Below, piece by piece: positions 15,987-25,782 of a stretch of DNA of 64,000 nucleotides (position 1 is its first letter; each line of letters starts with the position of its first letter). The stretch spans positions 1 through 64,000 of the forward strand of contig WGMG01000002.1 of assembly GCA_016125185.1 (NCBI GenBank), read 5' to 3'. The position numbers and the translations under genes are program-made. Under the pieces are notes generated by a model that saw nothing but the letters and a program-made list of their open reading frames with translations, was not told the DNA's origin and did no database searches. The stretch is from Armatimonadota bacterium. GTDB lineage: Bacteria > Armatimonadota > Fimbriimonadia > Fimbriimonadales > Fimbriimonadaceae.

Positions 15987-18900
15987 TTCGTCACCTCGAT
16001 GAGTTGGTCGCCGGTTGAGGAGGACATCGACGGGTCGTACATGTTTTCGACCGTCGTCGGCAAGGCTCGGGTTGAGCCCGCCTGCTCGGCGCGGAGGGTG
16101 TAGGTGATCTTCTGCGTACCTTTATCGAGGTAGCGCGCGAAGTAGGCGAGGTGGTCATCGAGAACGACGGTGCGCGACCACCACCAGCCCCACTCTTCGC
16201 CGGCTCCTAGTTCTTCTCGCTCCTGGATACGGCAGGAGCTTGGGGTCGGTTCCTCGATCAGCACGTACTCGTACGGCTTATCGGCGGTGATCGTCAGTTC
16301 GACGCGCACGAGGTCGCCGGAATTGAACGACGTGATCGGGTCTTTGCTGGGCAGGAGCTTGAGCGTGCCGTTTTCGAGGGCGCGGGCCTCCAGCTTGTAG
16401 TATTTGCGCACGACCTTGAGACCCGGATCGGTCGATTCGGGCTGTAGATCTTTGGCGGCATCGAGGGTGCGAAGCTCGGCGGAGTAGTAGAGCGAGCCCG
16501 CTCCCTGTTTATCGATCTCCACCTTCACATCGCCGTTTCCAAGCTCGGATCGAGGGATGACGACGGTCCAAGTGGGGTCGCTAGGCACGGACGGATTGAG
16601 CGTCACGGTACGGATGGCTTTGCCATTGACGCGGACCGTGGCCGTCGTTTCGCCGCTCAGTTCCTTGGTTTGGGCGAGGTAGGCGGTGAGGCCGATCAGC
16701 GAGTAGGCGGTGTCGCGGGTGGACGACCACATGTCGCCGTTGCGCGTATCGCGCAGGTGGCGGACGATGCGGGGGATGATCGGATCGTTCGGACGAGCGT
16801 CGATGATGGCGACGAGCGCGAGCGCAGTCGGCTCCGATCCCCACGCGTCTTCTTCCGACGGCCAATAGGCGACATCGCGACCTTGGGCGACTTTCTCCAA
16901 CTGGTTGAGGCAGGCGTCGGCGCGAGCACTTTGCCCGGCGGTGCGGTAGGCCATCGCGGCATTGGCGAGGGTTGCTGGACTCAGCTTCGTGATGTCTTCG
17001 TTTCTCAGGGCCGCAACAGCGTCTGTGATTCCGTGCCGCATCAGCGCGTAGGCGAGATAGAAGTGGTCGCGGACTCGGTCTTTGTCGGTGTCCTCCTTCA
17101 GCCACTTCAGCGCCCAATCGTAAGTTGGCTCTAGGTTGACGCTCGACACATCCTGCCCGGCACGCTTGGCGCGGTCGAGGCCATCGAGAACGAGGGCAGT
17201 CATGAACGGGTCGGAGTCGTCGTACTCCCACCAGCCAAAGCCGCCGTCAGAGTGGCGCATATTGTTGAGTCGAGCCAGCGAGTCTCGCACGATCTTGGGC
17301 AGGTCGTCGAGGTTGCTGGGCCGCGGAAGGCCGAGGTCGCGCACGGTTTTGTCGACGAGGACACTGGGCATGAAGCGGCTCATGGTTTGCTCGACGCACC
17401 CGTAGGGGAACCCGATCAGGTTGTCGAGGGACTGAACGAGGTCGCCCGCGAGCGTGGGGTTGAGGGAAATCTTCAGCGACCCGTACTTGGGATCGACGGT
17501 CGGCTTCATCGTGAGATCGAAACTGCCGGGGCCCTCGCCGGATTTGGCGGCGACCATCTTTCGACCATGCGGTTCGATGGGGAACGATTGGCGAACGCCG
17601 TCGTTGGGTCCACCATCGACCCACGCCTTGGCGGTGACGGCCGCTTCGCCGGGGCCAGCGGCGGCAATCTCGCATTCGATGGTTTGCGGGCGCCCGTTGG
17701 AAACGTGAACCTTTTTCGTGCCGCCATCGGTCAACGTGACGCCGGTGGCGCTGAGTTCGACATTGACGTCTTGGTCCTGGCCGGTATCGTTGGTGACGAT
17801 TGCGGTCATCCGCTGGCGGTCGCCATCGACCAGGTACTGCGGAAGTTCCAGGCGAACCATCAAGTCCTTTCGAGCGCGGAACTTTTCGGTGTTCATCCCG
17901 ACCTCGGTGGCGTCGGTAACGCCGACGGCGGTGACTCGCCATTCGGTCAGATTATCGGGCAGGACGACGGGCACGGTGACTTTGCCTTCGGGGCCGGTCC
18001 AGATAGACGGGTTCCACTGGGCGGTGTCGCGGAAGGTTTTGCGGAGTGGCACATTCGAGCTTCCCTTGTCGCCGCCATCGAGATAGATTTCGGGGAAGGA
18101 GAAGCTGGTCTGCACCTGGTTCGACCGGCTCGGATAGAAATCCGCCTTGAGATTGGTGGTGTCCTGGGCAATGTCATAGATGCCTTCGTCAACGACGCCC
18201 ACGGACACTTCGGCCGGGGCCGGCTTGCCATCGGAGTTGAGGGTTTGGACGGTGACGTTGGCGGTATCCCCGGGTTTGTACACCTGTTTGTCGCTCGTGA
18301 TCTGAATCTTGAGATCGCGGTCTTCGCGGTCAACTTTCAGCATCTTGGAGGCTTCGAAGTAGTCCTGGTCACGGATGTACGCGCCGGTGACATAGACGTT
18401 GGGCGCGTAGTCCTTGACGACCGGGAATTCGACCATGGTCGAAGGAGACGTGAGGGGAACGATGCGCTGAGAAAGGATGCCTGCGCCCTCGATGCAGACG
18501 AGGGCGGTTCCGCCCGCTTTGCTGGTTTCGATGAGGGCTCGGACGGTGTCGCCGGACTTGTAGGCTCGCTTGTCGAGCGTGATGCGAAGGCCCGCGTCGG
18601 ACTCATTGTAATCGCTGGCGTTGCCGGTGACGTACGCCGAGGCGTCGGCTACGATCTTGTTTCCCCGATCATCGATGGATGTGCCCTGGAACGATAGGGA
18701 TTCGCCTTTGGTGGCGGTTACGAGCAGATGGGCGGTGCCGTCAGCCCCAGTCGTGACCTGGCGCTTTTCGCGAGGGACGAAGACATAGGCGTTCTCGGTC
18801 CAGGCTTCGCGTCCGATTTCGATGGTGACCGTTCGGTTGGGTGCGGGCTTGTCGTGCTTGATGGCGTCGGTGGTTTGGACCAAGACATCGACCTGCTCGC

Positions 18901-20629
18901 CAGGCGCGACGATCGGGTTTTGCACGTCGAGCTCGAGGTTGTGGTCGCCACGGACGACGCTGACCTGGCCACTGCCGTCGAAGTACTTGGCGTCATCTTC
19001 GCTGACGGACGCGTCGATGCTGTAGGTGTAGTCGTTGGTGAGGACGACGGGATCGTCCTCGGCTCGCGTCGGGAATTGAATCTTCGCACGTCCGCTGGCG
19101 TCGGTGACGGCTTCGACTTCCTGCGAGTACTCACCTGCACCGCTGTTGTAGTTGTATTGCTCGCCGTCCTCGTCCTCGTATCGCCAGGCGGGGGATCGAT
19201 AGATACGCGCCTTGACCTTGGCCCCCACGACGGGCCCGCCGAAGTAGTACTTGCAGTCGACAGTAGCCGAAGCCTGTTCGCCCATCGTGTAGAAATCCTT
19301 GTCGGATTTGACCTCGATGGAGAATTCGGGTTTACGGTAGGCGACGACGTTGGCGTACATCGAACTCGACTTTTTGCCAAATGCGGAAACCTCGATGGTG
19401 TAGCCGCCTGGCTTACCTTCTTTGCTCGTCGAGAACGAGCCGTGGAAGGTTCCGTGCGAGGAGATATCGAGGGTCTGTTTGGAAATCTGGGCTCCGTCGG
19501 GGTCGGTGACGACGACTTGAGCCTTGCCCACCCCGGGCAGGTCGTAGCCAGTCTTGGTCGCGCGACGGACGATGCCTTTGAACTGGACTTCGTCGCCCGG
19601 ACGGTAGGCGGGCCGATCGCAATAGCCAGAGATTCGGATCGGGCTGTCGTTGTTGCGACCATCCCAGAAGCCGACTACGGCGATCGAATCGCCCTTGCGG
19701 CCGATAACGAGGGCGTCGCCCTGCGTGTGGACGGGAAGGTTGACGTTGGCGAGCCCGTCCTTGTCGGTCTTGCCAATTGAGTCGAGCTGCCCTTTGTCGT
19801 TCGAGAGGACTTCGACATCGGTGGCTGGTTGGCCGGATTCCAAATTGGCAGCAAAGCAGAGCATCTTGCCTTGGTACGACTTGGTGACGAGGGCGATGTA
19901 GGTGATGTTGAGGAAGGTGACGGCCTTCATTCCGCCCGCGCGGCAGATGACGAAGTACAGTCCGGCGCGCTGTTTGCCCAGCTTGACGCGCTGTGTGAAC
20001 GAGCCTTCGGCGTCGGGGCTCTCGATCTTCTGCTTGACGGATTTGATGTGTTCAGATGCGTCGGTCAGCTTTTTGATGTCGGCTTCGCGGTTGCTGGAGA
20101 GGGGTGAAAGGACGTTGCGCAGGCTTCCCTTCTTGGCGATCTCGTCGAGCTTGATGCCGTAGATGTCGATTTGGATGCTGTCGGGAGAGGGGACGAAGCC
20201 GTTGATCTCGAACTTTGGTTCCTCATCGGGGGTGCAGACGCGCTGGCTGTTGTAGAGGTTGAGGCGCGGATTCTCTGGCTTGGCGATGATGTTGGAAACG
20301 GTCGTCTTCCCTTCTTCGATGGTGACGATGCGCTTTTCGAAATTGTGGACGTTGGCGTAACCCTCCAGATAGTACGATCCGGCGGCGACGTTGGAGAGGG
20401 TGAAATTGCCTTTGTCGTCGGTTTCGACGCCGCGAGTGCGGATGACTTCGTCGTCATCGACACTGGCCACGGGGACGAGGTCGATCACCATGTTCGGCAA
20501 CGGCTTTCCGTTCTCCTTCATGGTCACGTTTCCCGAGACCTTTCCGACCGGAACCTCTTGGGTGACGCCGTAGGTGAGCATCAGCCCACAGAAAAAGACA
20601 CCAACAACTAGACCGAGAATTCGTTTCAT
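15983..20629 (-). CDS. Bacterial alpha-2-macroglobulin with intact thioester
   Basis: This is a 1548-residue exported protein. A signal sequence (1-24) is followed by a carboxypeptidase-regulatory-like beta domain (about 28-115) and a series of MG-type beta domains. The thioester motif YGCVEQT carries C1078 and Q1081. A helical TED domain and a C-terminal receptor-like domain complete the layout. Bacterial A2Ms are thought to trap attacking proteases through the reactive thioester in the periplasm. Common operon partners such as PbpC are absent here. It is flanked, with ATGA overlaps on both sides, by a polytopic membrane protein upstream and VanW downstream. Confidence 0.95.
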   Translation of the reverse strand: MKRILGLVVGVFFCGLMLTYGVTQEVPVGKVSGNVTMKENGKPLPNMVIDLVPVASVDDDEVIRTRGVETDDKGNFTLSNVAAGSYYLEGYANVHNFEKRIVTIEEGKTTVSNIIAKPENPRLNLYNSQRVCTPDEEPKFEINGFVPSPDSIQIDIYGIKLDEIAKKGSLRNVLSPLSSNREADIKKLTDASEHIKSVKQKIESPDAEGSFTQRVKLGKQRAGLYFVICRAGGMKAVTFLNITYIALVTKSYQGKMLCFAANLESGQPATDVEVLSNDKGQLDSIGKTDKDGLANVNLPVHTQGDALVIGRKGDSIAVVGFWDGRNNDSPIRISGYCDRPAYRPGDEVQFKGIVRRATKTGYDLPGVGKAQVVVTDPDGAQISKQTLDISSHGTFHGSFSTSKEGKPGGYTIEVSAFGKKSSSMYANVVAYRKPEFSIEVKSDKDFYTMGEQASATVDCKYYFGGPVVGAKVKARIYRSPAWRYEDEDGEQYNYNSGAGEYSQEVEAVTDASGRAKIQFPTRAEDDPVVLTNDYTYSIDASVSEDDAKYFDGSGQVSVVRGDHNLELDVQNPIVAPGEQVDVLVQTTDAIKHDKPAPNRTVTIEIGREAWTENAYVFVPREKRQVTTGADGTAHLLVTATKGESLSFQGTSIDDRGNKIVADASAYVTGNASDYNESDAGLRITLDKRAYKSGDTVRALIETSKAGGTALVCIEGAGILSQRIVPLTSPSTMVEFPVVKDYAPNVYVTGAYIRDQDYFEASKMLKVDREDRDLKIQITSDKQVYKPGDTANVTVQTLNSDGKPAPAEVSVGVVDEGIYDIAQDTTNLKADFYPSRSNQVQTSFSFPEIYLDGGDKGSSNVPLRKTFRDTAQWNPSIWTGPEGKVTVPVVLPDNLTEWRVTAVGVTDATEVGMNTEKFRARKDLMVRLELPQYLVDGDRQRMTAIVTNDTGQDQDVNVELSATGVTLTDGGTKKVHVSNGRPQTIECEIAAAGPGEAAVTAKAWVDGGPNDGVRQSFPIEPHGRKMVAAKSGEGPGSFDLTMKPTVDPKYGSLKISLNPTLAGDLVQSLDNLIGFPYGCVEQTMSRFMPSVLVDKTVRDLGLPRPSNLDDLPKIVRDSLARLNNMRHSDGGFGWWEYDDSDPFMTALVLDGLDRAKRAGQDVSSVNLEPTYDWALKWLKEDTDKDRVRDHFYLAYALMRHGITDAVAALRNEDITKLSPATLANAAMAYRTAGQSARADACLNQLEKVAQGRDVAYWPSEEDAWGSEPTALALVAIIDARPNDPIIPRIVRHLRDTRNGDMWSSTRDTAYSLIGLTAYLAQTKELSGETTATVRVNGKAIRTVTLNPSVPSDPTWTVVIPRSELGNGDVKVEIDKQGAGSLYYSAELRTLDAAKDLQPESTDPGLKVVRKYYKLEARALENGTLKLLPSKDPITSFNSGDLVRVELTITADKPYEYVLIEEPTPSSCRIQEREELGAGEEWGWWWSRTVVLDDHLAYFARYLDKGTQKITYTLRAEQAGSTRALPTTVENMYDPSMSSSTGDQLIEVTK

Positions 20630-21957
20630 TTAGCTTCCTCTGCTTTGGGGGCTTTGGACAAGAGGGCGAGGATCAGGGCGGCGACGACGGCGGCGGATCC
20701 AGCGTAGAGGAAGAACTTCACTTTTTCGTCACGGGTGAGATCGCCCCAATCTTGGAACCAATCTAGGCAGACGGTGGTGGTAGCAGCGAGGCCCGGAGCC
20801 ACCGCGAGGGGCACGAGATTCTTTTCCTTTCGTAGGGCTTGGCAAAGACCAGAGAGGCCGATGCCACCGACGAAACCAATCGAACCTTTTTCGCCGAGCA
20901 TGACGGCGATGAAGGCCGGAGTGGCGATGATGAGAAGGGCCCAGAGGAAGCCGCGAAGGCCGCTCTTGAGGGGCTTTGAGTCGGTCCAATCCTGCGGAAG
21001 AAGCGGGACGATCGAACCGAGAAGAACGCCGAGGAGAGCGTAGTGCTGACCGATATCGAGGGAGCGGGAGATATCGGAGTCGACCTCTTTTAGGAAGCGA
21101 TAGAAGACGATGCCAACCAGTGGTCCAACGGCCAAGAGTCCAGTGCGGTTGCCGGAGGCGGCGAGGATCGCGACCATTGCGCCGAGCGAGAGGGCCATGC
21201 CGGTGGCTTTGGCCATGCCGAAGGTAACGGTGGCAACGCTGATGGTGATGATGCCAGCGAGGGCGAGGCGGGTGGGATCGCTTTCCTCGTCGGGCACAAC
21301 GAAGTGGATGACGAGGGCAGAAATGGAGGCGATGAGGACGGCGATGGCAAGTTTGGGTTCATCGAGCGACCGAGTGCCAAGGTACGCACCGATGGCGATG
21401 ACGGTCGCGGTGAGGAACGGCTTGATGGCATTAGCTTTGTTCAGCAGGACCGAGCCGAGGATCGCGCCGACAAGGGCGGCGAGTCCAAGGATGGTTCCGA
21501 GAAGGGCGGCGGCGGGCTCGGGCGAATGGATCGCGCCGAGGAAGTCGGCGGCGACGCCGGTTGCCAACACAATCGACGCGAGGTAGCCACCCGGCTGTCC
21601 CATGGCGAGGGAGGCAAGAGCCGCGCCGACGAGCAGTGCAGTCTGCACCGAGGGAATCTGGGAGGCGTCGAGCAGGTGGGCGGCGGCAGCGGCAGATACG
21701 CCGAAACCGAGGGGGGCGAGCTTTCCACCGGTAGCGGAACCAGCGACTACGGCGATGGCCCCGACGACGAGACCGACATAAAGGCCGGTTCGGGAGTCAT
21801 CGGGGCCGTATTTGGCGACGACTCCGGCGGCGAACCCTAACGCGAGGATGAGGCCGACCACGCGGCCCCAGTCAAGACGAGAAAACTCCTTGCCGTCAGC
21901 GACGAATTTGGCAAGGACCGACAACCCTACAGCGACGATCAGAAGCACAATGGCCAT
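20626..21957 (-). CDS. Polytopic membrane protein of unknown function
   Basis: This is a 443-residue protein made almost wholly of hydrophobic helices, roughly 12-14, rich in G, A, V and L. Polar connectors appear at about 20-32 (ADGKEFSRLDWGR) and in the last third (DWFQDWGDLTRDEKVKF). It ends in a short lysine-rich tail (SKAPKAEEAK). No transporter signature is recognised. It is the first gene of the coupled A2M-VanW unit, so it may be a membrane partner of the macroglobulin. There is no convincing ribosome site or promoter at the ATG. Confidence 0.75.
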   Translation of the reverse strand: MAIVLLIVAVGLSVLAKFVADGKEFSRLDWGRVVGLILALGFAAGVVAKYGPDDSRTGLYVGLVVGAIAVVAGSATGGKLAPLGFGVSAAAAAHLLDASQIPSVQTALLVGAALASLAMGQPGGYLASIVLATGVAADFLGAIHSPEPAAALLGTILGLAALVGAILGSVLLNKANAIKPFLTATVIAIGAYLGTRSLDEPKLAIAVLIASISALVIHFVVPDEESDPTRLALAGIITISVATVTFGMAKATGMALSLGAMVAILAASGNRTGLLAVGPLVGIVFYRFLKEVDSDISRSLDIGQHYALLGVLLGSIVPLLPQDWTDSKPLKSGLRGFLWALLIIATPAFIAVMLGEKGSIGFVGGIGLSGLCQALRKEKNLVPLAVAPGLAATTTVCLDWFQDWGDLTRDEKVKFFLYAGSAAVVAALILALLSKAPKAEEAK

Positions 21958-22293
21958 TTGGACACACTTACAGATCCAGTCCCCAATGGCGTGCGTTCCG
22001 TTATCTTAACGAAGGTCCGTCTTCCCAACTATTTCGGTCGGGGACAGGATTTCAATTCGTAAGACGAACGAGCCTTCGTCATCGGTTTGGAAATCTTTAA
22101 CCCCAGTGAACAATCGCATGATACGACGGATTTTTGAATTCAATGCGAGAATATTGGGCTAGAGCTTCGCGGTCGTGAAATCTTTGATGTTGAGGGCAGT
22201 TATGGCTGTGTTGGTTGCATCGTATCGGGCCTTGCCCCGGCCGATTGGATGGAAATCGCCGTGACCACATCTATGTTCGGAAATGCGAAATAA

Positions 22294-22342
22294 GGATATA
22301 TAAGTATTGACTTATATAAGTCCTCGTTTGTATCATGATGAC
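22294..22342 (+). promoter_or_regulatory. Promoter and ArsR-type operator of the AHSA1/arsR pair
   Basis: TATATAAGT (22297-22305) is inverted as ACTTATATA (22310-22318), and GACTTATATAAGTC (22309-22322) is itself a palindrome. The -35 box TTGACT (22307-22312) lies inside it. After an 18-bp spacer comes -10 TATCAT (22331-22336), six bases before the ATG. This suggests a leaderless, autoregulated transcript. The rest of the 385-base gap (21958-22293) shows no gene. Confidence 0.75.
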
Positions 22343-22975
22343 ATGCAGATCGACATCACGCAGTTTCTCGGCGACGCCACGCGGCGCATCACCTCGCAGA
22401 CCTATGAGGGTCAGGACGTTCGGGTTCTGACGATCGAACGGGTGTATCCGACATCGCGGGACGACCTTTGGGATGCGCTCACCAACCCTGCGCGGATTCC
22501 GAATTGGTTCCTGCCGATTTCTGGCAATCTTGAGTTGGGTGGGCGGTACCAGTTCGAGGGCAATGCAGGTGGCGAAATCCTTGAATGCGATCCGGTGAAC
22601 CGCTTCCGAGTTACGTGGGAGTTTGGCGGCCAGGTCAGTTGGGTGGTGATCACGTTGGCCACTGTGGACGACGAGACTAAACTAACATTGGAACATTCGG
22701 CGTGCGTGCCTGACGAGATGTGGAAGGAGTACGGTCCGGGAGCGGTCGGCATTGGCTGGGAATTCGGTTTGTATGGCCTAGCGAAGCACTTGATGACGGG
22801 TGGTATGGTGGCGGGCGCCGACGGCATGGCTTGGATGATGTCGGACGAGGGCAAGAGCTACACCCGGCAGACCAGCCAGTACTGGGCGGACGCCTCGATT
22901 GCCTTTGGGACGCCTCCCGACGAGGCGAATGCGGCGGCGGAGCGGACGACGAAGGCTTATACCGGCGAGGCATGA
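22343..22975 (+). CDS. SRPBCC/AHSA1-family protein
   Basis: This 210-residue protein starts at the ATG at 22343, placed seven bases after a -10 box. The AHSA1-like fold is visible: LTIERVYPTSRDDLWDALTN, PNWFLPISGNLELGGRYQFE, GGEILECDPVNRFRVTWEF, and LTLEHSACV. These START-like proteins bind hydrophobic ligands and are very often paired with an ArsR regulator, with unknown substrates. Here it precedes its regulator, with a four-base overlap. The extra C-terminal part (150-210) is longer than in many family members. Confidence 0.88.
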   Translation: MQIDITQFLGDATRRITSQTYEGQDVRVLTIERVYPTSRDDLWDALTNPARIPNWFLPISGNLELGGRYQFEGNAGGEILECDPVNRFRVTWEFGGQVSWVVITLATVDDETKLTLEHSACVPDEMWKEYGPGAVGIGWEFGLYGLAKHLMTGGMVAGADGMAWMMSDEGKSYTRQTSQYWADASIAFGTPPDEANAAAERTTKAYTGEA

Positions 22976-23295
22976 ATGCCTTCGATGTGCTCGGCGACCC
23001 GGTTCGCCGTCGCATTTTGGAATTGCTGACCGGGGGCGAACTGGCTTCTGGCTCCATTGTCGAGGTGATTCAGGAGGAATTTGGGATCACTCAGGCAGCA
23101 GTCTCGCAACACCTTCGGGTGTTGCGGGATTCTGGGTTTGCGTCGGTGCGCCCGGACGGGGCAAAACGGCTGTATTGCATCGAGACGGAGCCTTTGAAGC
23201 AGGTTGACGAGTGGTTGGGTCGGTTTCGCGGATTTTGGGTGGCGCGTTTGGATGCGTTGGGTGAGGAGATTGCTCGGGGGAAGAAGGGCGGTTAG
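22972..23295 (+). CDS. ArsR-family winged-helix regulator
   Basis: This is a 107-residue protein. DPVRRRILELLTGGELASGSIVEVIQ and ITQAAVSQHLRVLRDSGFASVRPDGAKRLYCI form the winged helix. No metal-binding Cys pair is present, as expected for the subgroup paired with AHSA1 proteins. The ATG lies in the ATGA overlap with the preceding gene. It probably binds the palindromes over the shared promoter at 22294-22324. Confidence 0.9.
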   Translation: MNAFDVLGDPVRRRILELLTGGELASGSIVEVIQEEFGITQAAVSQHLRVLRDSGFASVRPDGAKRLYCIETEPLKQVDEWLGRFRGFWVARLDALGEEIARGKKGG

Positions 23296-23314
23296 GGGGG
23301 CGTTCGTACTAGCG

Positions 23315-23507
23315 GGGTCGTCCCGATGCTCGGGACTCCTTGGACTTTTCTCTAGTTCAACTTTCCCGGGGTCTTCGGCCCCGAGCTAAGCTCTGTGACC
23401 ACTTCGTGGTCGGTCACGCGATAGGGTCCCAAAGGCTAGGATTTTCGGGGCCAACAGAGATTTGGCTTTCTGTGAGCGAGACGCTCACAACTCCCAGGTG
23501 TTCGACC
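23315..23507. repeat. Dispersed intergenic multi-hairpin element, copy C3
   Basis: The hairpins run GTCCCGA-TGC-TCGGGAC, then CGGGGTCTTCGGCCCCG, then linker AGCTAAGCTCTGT, then GACCAC-TTC-GTGGTC, and finally TGTGAGCG-AGA-CGCTCACA (about 23471-23489). The last part, about 70 bases, recurs at 32461-32532. It fills most of the 379-base gap between the arsR stop and mqnE. Confidence 0.6.
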
Positions 23508-23614
23508 TCCATTGACCGCTTCGTCACTATGCTCGGGGGACTTCGCGACGCCTGCCCTCCAGTCTTAAGGCTTCTTCACCTCAATACTGGTGCTTTATCC
23601 CCTCCATCCCTGCA

Positions 23615-23646
23615 CCCTTCCTCCCGGAGTGAGGAAGGGACTTTTT
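23615..23646 (+). terminator. Rho-independent terminator after arsR
   Basis: CCCTTCCTC (23615-23623) pairs with GAGGAAGGG (23631-23639) and is followed by ACTTTTT. It reads correctly for the plus-strand AHSA1/arsR transcript and faces the end of mqnE. Confidence 0.7.
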
Positions 23647-23674
23647 CTGCCTTGACAACCTCCGCGTGGGGCGA

Positions 23675-24829
23675 CTAGCCAGCGGCGACGGGGATTCCGG
23701 CAAGGGGCTTTTTGGCGACAAAATCGCGCTTGATTTCGTTATAAAGCGAGTCGCGCTCGATCGGGATTCGGTCGACTTCTTCGATGAGGCGCACCATGTT
23801 TTGGCGCGTCAGAACCTGCTTCTTGTTGCCGAACTCGCCGTCTTTGTAGGTGATCTCGTACTCGTGGACGAAGCCGTCGGTGTCGTCGGCACCGTACCAC
23901 AGCGCCATCTGGGTGACGGGCGCGGTGTTCATGATCCAAAAGCTCTTGATGTGCTCAAAATTGTCGAGCATAAGCCGGGTAACAGCGATGCCGCGAAGAT
24001 CGGTTTCGGCGGTCGGCTTGGCGATGTGCTCGAGTTCGGTCTTCTCTGGGTGGAAGCTGAGCGGGGTCATCGTGAGGAAGTGACCGGTTTCGTCTTGCAG
24101 TTCGCGGAGTTGGATGAGGTGGTTGACGCGCTCCTCAAGGGTTTCGATGTGACCGTACAGCATGGTTGCGTACTGCTTGAGGCCGAGCTTGGCAGCGGCG
24201 CGGGCGACCTCCTTCCACTCGTCGCCGTCGATCTTACGGCCGAAAAGCTCTTGGTGGACACGGTCGGAGAGAATTTCGATGCCGCCTCCGGGGAGCGAGT
24301 CGAGTCCGGCTTCCATGAGATCGGCGAGGGCTCGCTCGACGCTGACTTTGCCTTGACGGGCGATCTCGGTGATCTCGACGGCGGTGAAGGCTTTGACGTG
24401 AACGCCGGGCAGGATTTCCTTACACGCGGCGACGAGGTCCATATAGTACTGATACGGCAGGCGCGGATTGATGCCGCCAACGATGTGGATCTCGGTTAGG
24501 TCGGCGTCGCGGTGCCACTGGAGGCGTTCTTTGACCTCGGGTATGGACATTTCGTAGGCGGCGGGGCCGCCCTTCTTGGCATAGAACGAGCAGAACTTGC
24601 AGAACTTGTTGCAGATGTTGGTGTAGTTGATGTGCTGGTTGGCGACGAAGTAGGTGTTGGCCCCGTGGCGTCGCTCGCGGATGATGTTGGCCATGTAGCC
24701 GACCGCGCTCAGGTTCTTGGTCTTATAGAGACGCATTCCGTCTTCGAAGCTCAGTCGGGTGCCGTTATCGACCTTTCGGTAGATGTCGATCAGCTCTTCT
24801 CCAACGATTCGTTCTGGTGCGATGCTCAC
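23675..24829 (-). CDS. mqnE: Aminodeoxyfutalosine synthase (radical SAM)
   Basis: This is a 384-residue protein. The radical-SAM cluster is CNKFCKFC (C73, C77, C80). VGGINPRLPYQYYMDL and VHVKAFTAVEI are typical of MqnE and separate it from MqnC. It joins 3-[(1-carboxyvinyl)oxy]benzoate to SAM to make aminodeoxyfutalosine in the futalosine route to menaquinone, so the organism probably respires with menaquinone. The GTG start at 24829 has a good AAGGA ribosome site and TAGAAT upstream. No other mqn gene is near. Confidence 0.92.
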   Translation of the reverse strand: MSIAPERIVGEELIDIYRKVDNGTRLSFEDGMRLYKTKNLSAVGYMANIIRERRHGANTYFVANQHINYTNICNKFCKFCSFYAKKGGPAAYEMSIPEVKERLQWHRDADLTEIHIVGGINPRLPYQYYMDLVAACKEILPGVHVKAFTAVEITEIARQGKVSVERALADLMEAGLDSLPGGGIEILSDRVHQELFGRKIDGDEWKEVARAAAKLGLKQYATMLYGHIETLEERVNHLIQLRELQDETGHFLTMTPLSFHPEKTELEHIAKPTAETDLRGIAVTRLMLDNFEHIKSFWIMNTAPVTQMALWYGADDTDGFVHEYEITYKDGEFGNKKQVLTRQNMVRLIEEVDRIPIERDSLYNEIKRDFVAKKPLAGIPVAAG

Positions 24830-24979
24830 AATTCGTTCCTTCGTTTATTCTACCGCCGAAGTTTCAGAGTTTCTTGAAAATATTGTTCGCTTCGTTAGGG
24901 CTCGCGCTTCGCGCTGAGCGTGGGCAAGGGCGGGAGAAAGAATGCTATAGGCCGACAGCTCAAGGCAGAAGGCTGAAAG

Positions 24980-25771
24980 CTAGTACAACCAACGCTTGCA
25001 GATGTCGTGGGAGAAGGCGATAACGGCGAGGTTGTGTGTGAGGTCGCCAGCCATGTAGCCGATCTGGGTTTGGTTGGCGAGTTTGTCGTGCTTATGCCAA
25101 AAGTCTCGGATCGCGATGTCCTCGGCATCCATTAGCTGGCGAATGTACTCGCGGGCGTCGCTTCGGCCGAATTCCATCAGGAGCCACTCGACGGCGGTAG
25201 CATGGTCGAACATTGGAGCTTCGCCATCGAAGACCGCGCGACGGAGTTGGTTGGGCGAGGCCAGCAGTTCGAGGTACGGCAGGAGGTCGTTGCGGAACGA
25301 CGTGGTGATCTCAGCGAGGGCGTCTTCGGTCGCGACATTCCAGATGTCGTGGGTCGGCGGATTCTGGACCAAGCCGATGTTGCCAGACACGAGCGATACG
25401 GGCGGGCGTCCGGCGGTTGGCCAATAGCGCTCACGGATCGGTCTCAGTCCTTCATGGCATACGTGGATGTTCATCGAAATGGGCAGGTATGCCCCACGCA
25501 CCGAATTGGGTCCGAGGCGGACCAGCACTTCTTCGATGACGGCACCTGTGCGGCGCTCGATGAGGGGGAGACCGCCGTTGCGGAACAGGCGAAAATCGAA
25601 TCGCTGGAGATATCCGGCGAGGAAGTGGACGGCTCCATGGAACGTAGATTGGACTTCAAGCGAGCCAGGCTCGCCAAGATCGCGCACGAAAGCGGGCACA
25701 TCGACAGGCGTATGCCAGACTTCATCCCACTCTCGATGGGTTTTGAATCGTCGCTGCACTACGCCAAACAT
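24980..25771 (-). CDS. Hypothetical protein, possibly DUF4304-like
   Basis: This 263-residue soluble protein starts at an ATG with AGGAG eight bases upstream. The middle section (RTGAVIEEVLVRLGPNSVRGAYLPISMNIHV, about 74-105) resembles the core of DUF4304 proteins, but the match is from memory. Acidic and aromatic residues are frequent near the C terminus (AIRDFWHKHDKLAN). It lies 11 bases after the cyclase gene, so it may be a target or effector of that signalling enzyme. The function is unknown. Confidence 0.65.
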   Translation of the reverse strand: MFGVVQRRFKTHREWDEVWHTPVDVPAFVRDLGEPGSLEVQSTFHGAVHFLAGYLQRFDFRLFRNGGLPLIERRTGAVIEEVLVRLGPNSVRGAYLPISMNIHVCHEGLRPIRERYWPTAGRPPVSLVSGNIGLVQNPPTHDIWNVATEDALAEITTSFRNDLLPYLELLASPNQLRRAVFDGEAPMFDHATAVEWLLMEFGRSDAREYIRQLMDAEDIAIRDFWHKHDKLANQTQIGYMAGDLTHNLAVIAFSHDICKRWLY

Positions 25772-25782
25772 GGTAGGGACTC

